42,724 nucleotides of DNA from Moraxellaceae bacterium (lineage in GTDB: Bacteria > Pseudomonadota > Gammaproteobacteria > Pseudomonadales > Moraxellaceae). A program made the position numbers and the translations under genes. The notes beneath the pieces were generated by a model. It was not told where the DNA came from. It did not search any database and saw nothing but the letters and a program-made list of their open reading frames with translations. Shown in pieces: positions 37,009-42,724 of the stretch. Where the stretch lies: assembly GCA_020697295.1 (NCBI GenBank), contig JAJFBF010000018.1, positions 1 through 42,724 of the forward strand, written 5' to 3'. The first letter of the stretch is position 1, and every line of letters starts with the position of its first letter.

Positions 37009-38535
37009 ATGCAACTGCTCGTCTATCCCCGAGGGAGTGAAGCGGTCCTGGCCTCCCTGGTGCCTGGGGAGGTGGCTACCGGCTTTCGTGAAGGGGGCGC
37101 GTACTGGATCGCCAAGCCCCTGACCCCAGCCGTCCTATACGTAGACGATGCCGCCCTCCCGGACGCCGCGGACCCGAGCTTCTGGGAGTGGACTCCAGGC
37201 TTCTATGCCGGAGAAGTGGCGGCTGAGCTGGAGACGTTGGGTGCTAGAGAAGCCACGGTCTATTTCCTGGATGTCTCCCCTCATGAAGGAAAGCTGGGGC
37301 GAGACCTCTACGTCCAGATGATCAGGGAAGTTGCTGACTTCGACCTGAGCCTGATCCTGGGGACAGAGCCGGCCAGCACGGGGCTGGATGGCCGCTCTTC
37401 AGCGGATGTCTTATGGGTCGCGTACGCCAGGTTCAAGCAGGGCTTGGCTTCATACCTCACGGCGCTGTCGCGCCTGGCGGAACGCCCCATTCGCCGCTTG
37501 CGCAGCAGTCGCCAGTCCCGCCCCCTTCACCAGGTGCGGATGGTCGACGTTCCGGCCCTCAGGCAACTGGCGACCAACGCTCCGCTACTGGCTGCTCTCG
37601 CCGGAAAGCCGGACGCGTCCGCCGCTGCCTGGCTAGACGACAGCGTGAGCGTCCCTCTGGCAGAAATGACCTTGGACAACCCGGCCAACCGCACCATGGC
37701 TGCGCAGATCGAAGAGGTCATGCACCGCCTCGACTGGGTCATTCGGGGCTTCGAAGAGCATGCGGAGACCGATTCTGATACCCGGACCGCCATACGGCCC
37801 CGGCTGCAGCGACGGATCAGGTGGCTCAGGAGCCAGCGCCGGGAATTGCTCCGTGTGCGTCGAAGTGCCCCTTTTGGTGATGTGACGCAGGTGACGGTAA
37901 GTGCGGCGGGCCTGAATGCCGTCTCGGCTGAGCCGGCTTATTCGCGCGCTCACCGTCTGGGCAGCGTACTGCTGCGACGGGGGGTATCGGATCTGGGGGG
38001 CGAGATGCACCACCTGAGCCCCACATGGCAGGTCTATGAGGCGTGGTGCTTCGCGGCCTTGGCCAAGGCCTTCACGAGCCTCGAGGCCGTGTCGTGGTCG
38101 GTGGCGCGACGCAGTGGTTGCCAGATGGCTCTCACAGCCAAGTCCCAGGATCGGGAAGTGCGGATGTACTTCCAGCTTTCCTGCCCCTCGTTGGGGCCAT
38201 CCTCCCTGGGTTATGAGTCCATCAGCCAGCGGCGCATCCCGGACATCGTCGTGGAGGTGACGCAGGGGGAGGGGGTCACCTTCTACTGCCTGGATGCCAA
38301 GTACCGGGTCAGTACCCAAGCGTTGATGGAGGCGATGGGGTCGGCGCACATCTACCACGATGCCATCCGCCGGCAGGGCGAGCGGGGTCAAGCAGCCTAT
38401 CTGCTGGCGCCATCAGTAGGCGGGGCACCGGCGTTGGCCGAGCCCACCTACCGGGACCGACATGGCGTAGGTGTCCTGCCGCTCAAGGATGATGACGATG
38501 CCGTCGCGCTGTGGCAGCTGCTCCTGATGGCCTGA
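37009..38535 (+). CDS. DUF2357 / PD-(D/E)XK nuclease, McrC-like partner
   Basis: 508 residues. The N-terminal part (1-300) is a DUF2357-type region. The C-terminal part carries YEAWCF (343-348), then RIPDIVVEV (Asp412) and FYCLDAKYR (Asp429-Ala-Lys431), the PD-(D/E)XK nuclease pattern, and an IYHDAI helix typical of these McrC-like enzymes. With the AAA+ protein it should form a motor-driven nuclease acting on modified or foreign DNA, as in McrBC-type (type IV) restriction. The ATG lies two bases after the previous stop, so the pair is one operon. Confidence 0.88.
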   Translation: MQLLVYPRGSEAVLASLVPGEVATGFREGGAYWIAKPLTPAVLYVDDAALPDAADPSFWEWTPGFYAGEVAAELETLGAREATVYFLDVSPHEGKLGRDLYVQMIREVADFDLSLILGTEPASTGLDGRSSADVLWVAYARFKQGLASYLTALSRLAERPIRRLRSSRQSRPLHQVRMVDVPALRQLATNAPLLAALAGKPDASAAAWLDDSVSVPLAEMTLDNPANRTMAAQIEEVMHRLDWVIRGFEEHAETDSDTRTAIRPRLQRRIRWLRSQRRELLRVRRSAPFGDVTQVTVSAAGLNAVSAEPAYSRAHRLGSVLLRRGVSDLGGEMHHLSPTWQVYEAWCFAALAKAFTSLEAVSWSVARRSGCQMALTAKSQDREVRMYFQLSCPSLGPSSLGYESISQRRIPDIVVEVTQGEGVTFYCLDAKYRVSTQALMEAMGSAHIYHDAIRRQGERGQAAYLLAPSVGGAPALAEPTYRDRHGVGVLPLKDDDDAVALWQLLLMA

Positions 38536-39032
38536 CGCTCATCGGCCAAGCTGCTGGCTGGAAATGTTGAAGGCCGCCTCTGGCCATGGACGAAGCCTTG
38601 CCCCCCTTCGACCTCCAGATGTTCTCCCGAAAGCCTTCCTTCTGCCGGTCATGTGGACCGGCGTCTGACTGTCATCGCCGACCTAAAACTGACCCCTCCG
38701 GGGGAGAGATGCCATGGCGACAATAGCCATGATTATGGTGTGGTTAATTGTTGGCGGCACGGTGGCGTAGTGAGTCATCTGCCTAGCGCGTGTTCTTGGG
38801 GTGGTGGCGCCTGGACTCGAGCGAGAGGGCGGCGGAGGCCGGTGTCGTCCGGCACGGGGGGGATTAGACCTCCCAGGATGGGCCTGGTATCAGGCTTCAG
38901 AAGGGCGTTGGAGTCGCCTCTGGTAGGGCGATGAGGCGGGCTCAAGTAGAGCTGAAAAGCTTGGCAAGTTAACCGTCAAGTAGCCTACATTAGTGGCCAC
39001 TGGGCCCGACCTTTGCCAAAATTGAATCCTCT
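38536..39032. other. Intergenic region between the McrBC-like pair and the first YfjJ-like gene
   Basis: About 500 bases with no long gene. It has an inverted repeat GCCGGTC/GACCGGC (38644-38650 with 38656-38662) and a tiny frame with a good ribosome site (38714-38770). Before the next gene, TTGGCA (38961-38966) and TACATT (38986-38991) are 19 bases apart, a weak promoter candidate. AAAACTGACCCC near 38685 recalls ends of IS21-type elements, but nothing else supports one. Confidence 0.45.
38714..38770 (+). CDS. Possible 18-residue hydrophobic peptide
   Basis: ATG 38714 is seven bases after GGGGAG and opens a frame for MATIAMIMVWLIVGGTVA, a nearly pure membrane helix. Small single-helix peptides of this kind occur as type I toxins or leader peptides, but short frames like this also arise by chance. 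No antisense RNA or structured leader was found. Confidence 0.2.
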   Translation: MATIAMIMVWLIVGGTVA

Positions 39033-40109
39033 ATGTCGTCTAAGCCGGTGCGCCCTGATTTAGCCCTTGCCCGCGAGATGGATTGGCATCAGGGCTCCAT
39101 CATATCCTCGGGCGGGGTGTATGGCTCTGCCCGCCTTCTGGAGGGGTGGGGGACAGCTGGTGAAACAATCGCACTGGATGCGCTGCTCCGGCGAGCGGTC
39201 AGGGATGGCCCAGCGCTCTTCAGGGATCTGCAGCCGGGTGATCGCCAGCAAAGGACTCGGCTGGATGCGGCGTTCCTTCGGGTCCGGGACTTGCTCGGCC
39301 GATGCGATTCCCGGATCCAGTTCAGCCCGCTCTTGTTCCACCTGATCGGCATCGCCGGGGATATGGGAATGGCGTACCAGCCACTGGTGACTCCCGGCAG
39401 CAGATGGGTGCCGATGCCGTCGCCCGTGGGCCCCGCCCCCCAGTCACATGCGGATGCCTTTGATGAGCTGCTCTCACGGGTGGTCGAAGTGGGGCGCAAG
39501 CCGGCGGTGAGGGTGGCGTGTCGCCGATGGTGGGAGCAGGCGGAAGATGACTTCACGAGTGCCAACGCCTACCTGGATGCGTGCCTGAAGGTGAGCCCCC
39601 GATTGTTCGTTCTGCGCCTGGACCTGGGTGACTGGGGCAGCCTGCTGGCGGACTCCCCCCGGCCGCCGGTGATCGGCGACGTCCAGGAGGTTAAGGCCCG
39701 GTTCTCCCGATTTGCCAGGGCGTTGTCCAGGACAGATCGAAAGGCCATTGTTGGCTACATGGCCCGACTGGACTTCTCTCCGGCCAAGGGCTTTTTTCAC
39801 CACGTCATCATCCTTCTCCAGGGCGGCCAGGCCGACAATGCCGTCGATTGGTGCGAGCGCCTTGGGCAACGCTGGGTTGGCTTGGCGCCGGAAGGGGAGG
39901 GGGCGTTTTCCGGTTGCAACTGGATATTCAAGAGCCCTGCCTCAGCGGTGGGGCTTATAGAGGCCGGGCGACCAGCTGACCGGGTTGCCATGGAGCGCTG
40001 GGTGCTGCCGTATTTGACTCTAGCGTCCCGATATTCGCGGGTATGCCTCAAGCCGAGACAGCGGGTTTTCACGAGGGGAATACTCTCCAAGGCTGGACAG
40101 GAAAAATGA
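39033..40109 (+). CDS. Divergent YagK/YfjJ (inovirus Gp2-like) family protein, first copy
   Basis: 358 residues. The C-terminal half follows the YagK_YfjJ/inovirus Gp2 plan: RLFVLRLDLG (190-199), IVGYMARLDFSPAKGFFHHVIIL (239-261), ERLGQRWV, and PYLTLASRYSRVCLKPRQRVFTRG (326-349). Family members read GYHxHxxLF where this one has GFFHHVIIL, so the HUH pair is altered: one histidine is replaced by Phe. The segment before RLFVLRLDLG also lines up with that of the copy starting at 42198. Related proteins are replication initiators of filamentous phages and satellites; here catalysis is doubtful. No good ribosome site. It overlaps the next gene in ATGA. Confidence 0.75.
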   Translation: MSSKPVRPDLALAREMDWHQGSIISSGGVYGSARLLEGWGTAGETIALDALLRRAVRDGPALFRDLQPGDRQQRTRLDAAFLRVRDLLGRCDSRIQFSPLLFHLIGIAGDMGMAYQPLVTPGSRWVPMPSPVGPAPQSHADAFDELLSRVVEVGRKPAVRVACRRWWEQAEDDFTSANAYLDACLKVSPRLFVLRLDLGDWGSLLADSPRPPVIGDVQEVKARFSRFARALSRTDRKAIVGYMARLDFSPAKGFFHHVIILLQGGQADNAVDWCERLGQRWVGLAPEGEGAFSGCNWIFKSPASAVGLIEAGRPADRVAMERWVLPYLTLASRYSRVCLKPRQRVFTRGILSKAGQEK

Positions 40110-41533
40110 AGGGGAAGTCCAAACTGGACCGGTTGGCAGATCGGCGCAAGGAGCTGAGCGCACTATACGAAGAGTTGCACTTCCAGTGGCGGGCCAACTT
40201 TTTTGAGGGCTCTGCTGCCGGCCTCCAGCGAAAAAGCCCGGTGAACTTCGAGCGGATGGCCCAGGTGGAAGACCTGGTCCTGTTGATTGAGCGGGACGAG
40301 CGGCCCGCTTTTACCCTGACGCCCCGCCATAAAATGGAGCCTGAGGTACGCGCCAATCCGGTCGGGCAGGTGCTGCTCCGCCTGGATAGCTTTTGCCAGT
40401 TCGCCATCCGCCGCCAGTATCGCCTGAGTCCCCGAGTCAGGCTGCTTCTTGAGCAGCTTGAAATTAGCCGCCAACTCCCTGGCCCCCCTTTTCCACCCAG
40501 CCTGGATGGAACCCGCAAGGTCAAGGATCTATTGCTTCTCGAGGTCTATGCGCTGAATTGTCTGGTGGATCGTGTTCGCCAGGCCTTAGTCATGCCGGAG
40601 TACCGGCGCGAATTGAGCAAGGAGCGGGCTACTGCTGACCGGCGTTATGACGAGACGTCGAGCTACGTGGCGGGATTGATCCGCCGGGTGGGTGAGGTGG
40701 TCGTGATACCGCTGGAGATAACGGCTGCATACGACTGGCGCAGGACGGCAGAAATGAAAGAGGGGGCGGCTTCCCGACCGGCACTCGTCGAATGGTTCAA
40801 CTCCTTCAAGACCAAAGTGCGCCATGACCCTGTGATGAAGCACGTTATCGGTTTCGTGGGGCGATGGGATCTCGCCGACTACATAGGACTCTATGCCAAG
40901 GTGCTGTTTTTCTTGGATGCCACCCGTGTACCTGACGGAAAGGCGGCGGCGGATGCCATTGGCAATCTCTGGGTTGAATTCTCGGAGAAGAAGGGGGGCG
41001 CCTACCCCTTCTACCTCACCGGGGCGGATAGCGACAAGACCGTAACGGTCCTGCAGGTTGGCAAAAAAAACAGTGCCCAGCGGCGGCAATTGCTGGATGT
41101 CGCTCTCCTGTACCTCTGTAAACAAGACATGGTGTATAGGGATACGACGCTGGAATTCGACCGGTTCTTTCGAGGCGAAATCAGGGGGGGCAAGAAGGCG
41201 AAGGGTGACGGTGGGCGGCCGTCGATTACAGAGGCAACCAAGGCTACTGCCGTGGCTGTCGACCTTGTCGGAGGCGGTGGGCCTACGTCTGGCCTGGCAG
41301 CTGGTGCCACTGGGCAGAGGGTGGCATTGGAGTCGGACGGTACTGCGAGTCCGCAACCGGATACTGATAGCTCACCGACACACCAGGCGTCATCCGAGGC
41401 GACCGAGCCCATACCCACTTGTCCTCAACCGAGCCTTAAGTCGCACCGGTCTCGTCCAAAAGTGGTGGTGGTGCCGCGGAGAAATCGCCAATACCTTGAG
41501 AGGCCACGTGATGAAGAGTCTGGAGAAACCTAG
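40106..41533 (+). CDS. Highly divergent YfjJ-like protein, second copy, with disordered tail
   Basis: 475 residues. The middle part matches the same plan as its neighbours: VVVIPLEITAAYD (198-210), HVIGFVGRWDLADYIGLY (246-263), AKVLFFLDAT, AIGNLWVEFSEKKGGAY (284-300) and YLCKQDMVYRDTTLEFDRFFRG (336-357). Where initiators have HxH, it reads GLYAKV, so both histidines are absent. Residues 360-475 are low-complexity (Gly, Thr, Pro, Ser) with a basic patch SRPKVVVVPRRNRQ, suggesting a binding tail. I start at 40106, where ATGA overlaps the previous stop and AGGA lies upstream; the frame opens earlier, at 40043. Function is unknown. Confidence 0.7.
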   Translation: MKGKSKLDRLADRRKELSALYEELHFQWRANFFEGSAAGLQRKSPVNFERMAQVEDLVLLIERDERPAFTLTPRHKMEPEVRANPVGQVLLRLDSFCQFAIRRQYRLSPRVRLLLEQLEISRQLPGPPFPPSLDGTRKVKDLLLLEVYALNCLVDRVRQALVMPEYRRELSKERATADRRYDETSSYVAGLIRRVGEVVVIPLEITAAYDWRRTAEMKEGAASRPALVEWFNSFKTKVRHDPVMKHVIGFVGRWDLADYIGLYAKVLFFLDATRVPDGKAAADAIGNLWVEFSEKKGGAYPFYLTGADSDKTVTVLQVGKKNSAQRRQLLDVALLYLCKQDMVYRDTTLEFDRFFRGEIRGGKKAKGDGGRPSITEATKATAVAVDLVGGGGPTSGLAAGATGQRVALESDGTASPQPDTDSSPTHQASSEATEPIPTCPQPSLKSHRSRPKVVVVPRRNRQYLERPRDEESGET

Positions 41534-41555
41534 TTGTAGGGCTGACCATCCGGCG

Positions 41556-41660
41556 ATGTCCGATGCGGTATTTTTCAACGGCGATGCTGAACCGGCCAGG
41601 CCAAGGGCGACGTCTCTGGGAGGGGAGGTGGCACCCCAGTTTTTCCGGGAAGGAGGCTAA
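41556..41660 (+). CDS. Possible 34-residue small protein
   Basis: A frame starting MSDAVFFNGDAEPARPRA and ending REGG directly after the second YfjJ-like gene. The ribosome site is weak and no family is recognised. It is kept only because it fills the gap before the strong AAGGAGG site. Confidence 0.2.
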   Translation: MSDAVFFNGDAEPARPRATSLGGEVAPQFFREGG

Positions 41661-41663
41661 GAT

Positions 41664-41708
41664 ATGCGAATGCTTTGGTTGCGTACCACTCGAGGTTGCT
41701 GGTCGTGA
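41664..41708 (+). CDS. Possible 14-codon leader peptide with perfect ribosome site
   Basis: AAGGAGG (41650-41656) lies seven bases before an ATG encoding MRMLWLRTTRGCWS. The stop overlaps, as GTGA, a further 22-codon frame (41705-41773, MSLDNSAEIDWKWQAIHAV...). The strong signal is real; whether either peptide is made is unknown. Confidence 0.25.
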   Translation: MRMLWLRTTRGCWS

Positions 41709-42197
41709 GTCTGGATAATTCGGCAGAAATTGACTGGAAGTGGCAGGCTATTCATGCCGTTCCTCTCAGCTAATTTCAGTTTTTCATCGGCCTCATGGTT
41801 TTTGGCGGTTTGGCGCATAGGCCCCGTCCCGGACGGAGGCCCCAAAAACACCGACGAGCCCCGTGGGTACATAATATTATCTTCACACATTAGTAATCAT
41901 CATATCCAGCATCGCTGGACGCGTATTCGCAATCACTACCTTAAGTGTTAATTCCCGATCAAAAAACATAAAACAAAAAACCTATCCCTGAGTGGAAGAA
42001 AAATATTCAAGATGGGAACCATTCCATAAAAGGAAATGGACGCCTGAGACCACCTCTTCAGTCGGCGCTATTAAGAAATCAAAATTCAAGGTCAATGGAA
42101 TTTGTCCATGCCACCCGCATGGATACAGTATTTCCTTACCGAGTACCTCTCCCTGTGAGTGGCGAATGCCACGCCTACATCATCCAAGGAGAGCGTC

Positions 42198-42724
42198 ATG
42201 TCGATTTCAACCCATAGCTTCGTCCCGTACAGCCAGTCCGATAGGCTGATCCGAATTGAGGAATACGTAAAATCCATTATCAACCGGAATGGAAGATTTC
42301 CCCTTTCATGGAGAGAGCATCAGCGGCGCGAGCATTGCAATCGCGTACTTTGGGAACTTCCTAATCTGCTTCCATTCTACGAGCCACGGCATGAGTACAG
42401 CGAGCATATCGAGGCGTTCTGGCACGCTTGTGAGAAGGTGGGGCTGCTGGAGTGCGGGCAGCTGACCTGGGTGGTTGGGGCGATGATCCACGCGGGGGCT
42501 GACAGTATCGCCATCGTGGCGGAGATCGAGGAACTGATTGCCGAGTATGCGGGGACATTGCCGTTCCGGAGGCGGGCCTCCGATCGTCGTTACGAGCAGC
42601 AGCAGAAGCGGGAAGGGCTTGATGCCTACACGCGAGAGCTGATGGGCCGGTATTACCGTTCCCTGGTGCTTCGGGTGGACCTGGGCTATCTCAAGGTGGC
42701 ACGGGTGGACATTGCGACAGTGTA
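42198..42724 (+). CDS. YagK/YfjJ (inovirus Gp2-like) family protein, third copy, cut by the window end
   Basis: The first 175 residues are visible. AAGGAGAG (42186-42193) precedes the ATG. The N-terminal region (1-150) is charged and helical and resembles the region before the core in the first copy (EIEELIAEY, SDRRYEQQQKREGLDAYTRELM). The core begins at YYRSLVLRVDLGYLKVARVDIATV, the standard opening of inovirus Gp2-like proteins and closer to the family than either of the other two copies. The putative HUH site would lie beyond the window. It may be the active initiator of the element. Confidence 0.82.
   Translation, partial: MSISTHSFVPYSQSDRLIRIEEYVKSIINRNGRFPLSWREHQRREHCNRVLWELPNLLPFYEPRHEYSEHIEAFWHACEKVGLLECGQLTWVVGAMIHAGADSIAIVAEIEELIAEYAGTLPFRRRASDRRYEQQQKREGLDAYTRELMGRYYRSLVLRVDLGYLKVARVDIATV

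Larger units (their letters stand above)
41534..42197. other. AT-rich intergenic region before the third YfjJ-like gene
   Basis: About 660 bases without a long gene. Notable parts: a perfect AAGGAGG (41650-41656) before tiny frames, a hairpin GGCC-CCGTC/GACGG-GGCC (41820-41841) with a one-base bulge, an AT palindrome ATAATATTAT (41871-41880), and an A-rich stretch at 41955-42010 that is much poorer in GC than the rest of the window. It may hold a replication origin or promoter of the element; nothing can be assigned. Confidence 0.45.

Noticed and set aside
38670-38705. End of an IS21-type insertion sequence (AAAACTGACCCC)
   Set aside because: Only a short resemblance; no transposase fragment, no matching opposite end and no target duplication seen.
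38653-38934. A 93-residue frame after the nuclease gene
   Set aside because: Composition is not protein-like (long Arg/Gly runs at the end) and no ribosome site is present.
41871-41880. ATAATATTAT as the nonanucleotide origin of eukaryotic CRESS-DNA viruses
   Set aside because: The match is partial, the neighbouring proteins belong to a bacterial phage family, and such AT palindromes arise easily in AT-rich DNA.
41657-41951. Overlapping frames of about 75 residues on both strands
   Set aside because: Neither has a ribosome site or conserved motif, and the region is AT-rich and non-coding in appearance.
41992-42249. An 85-residue frame overlapping the start of the third YfjJ-like gene
   Set aside because: It runs 52 bases into a gene with a far better ribosome site and its C-terminal half is a frame-shifted reading of that gene.

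Overview
The window is 42.7 kb of chromosome from a high-GC gammaproteobacterium. Evidence for this is the conserved run thrS-infC-rpmI-rplT-pheS-pheT-ihfA-merR-tRNA-Pro, a RegB/RegA (PrrBA/RoxSR-type) two-component pair, TamA/TamB, CcmABCDE, an AspRS resembling that of Pseudomonas, and strong third-position G/C use. The genus cannot be fixed from the sequence alone; relatives of Pseudomonas, Alcanivorax or Solimonas would all fit.

Layout. 1-721: 5' part of aspS (minus). 1189-5567: an HU-like protein with a histone-H1-like tail, a small PA3496-type protein, sodB, the redox two-component pair regB-like/regA-like, and greB, with clear intrinsic terminators. 5751-11435: a DedA membrane protein, a TetR repressor divergent from a short-chain dehydrogenase with two palindromic operators between them, a DUF523/DUF1722 protein and a long acetyl-CoA hydrolase/transferase. 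11594-14414: ccmABCDE, closed by a very strong terminator with no ccmFGH following. 14544-16430: a transporter-acyltransferase fusion (minus). 16630-22403: tamA-tamB. 22556-26295: a large uncharacterised lipoprotein and a membrane adenylate cyclase. 26526-34453: the translation cluster, with several visible RNA-level control elements: a tRNA-Thr anticodon mimic before thrS, a non-AUG infC start, a sequestered rpmI ribosome site, overlapping hairpins before pheS and a REP array between pheS and pheT. It ends in tRNA-Pro(GGG).

34454-42724: accessory region starting at the 3' end of tRNA-Pro. Codon use is more relaxed (frequent AGG, AGA, TTG), there are longer non-coding and AT-rich stretches, and a tandem 11-bp palindrome lies just after the tRNA. 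It carries a McrBC-like pair (AAA+ motor plus DUF2357/PD-(D/E)XK nuclease). Beyond it are three divergent members of the YagK/YfjJ (inovirus Gp2-like) family; the first two are translationally coupled and have lost the HUH histidines, and the third is cut by the window end. This arrangement of degenerate replication-initiator-like proteins beside a restriction-like module is the best candidate for something undescribed. No integrase, transposase gene, CRISPR array or rRNA is visible.
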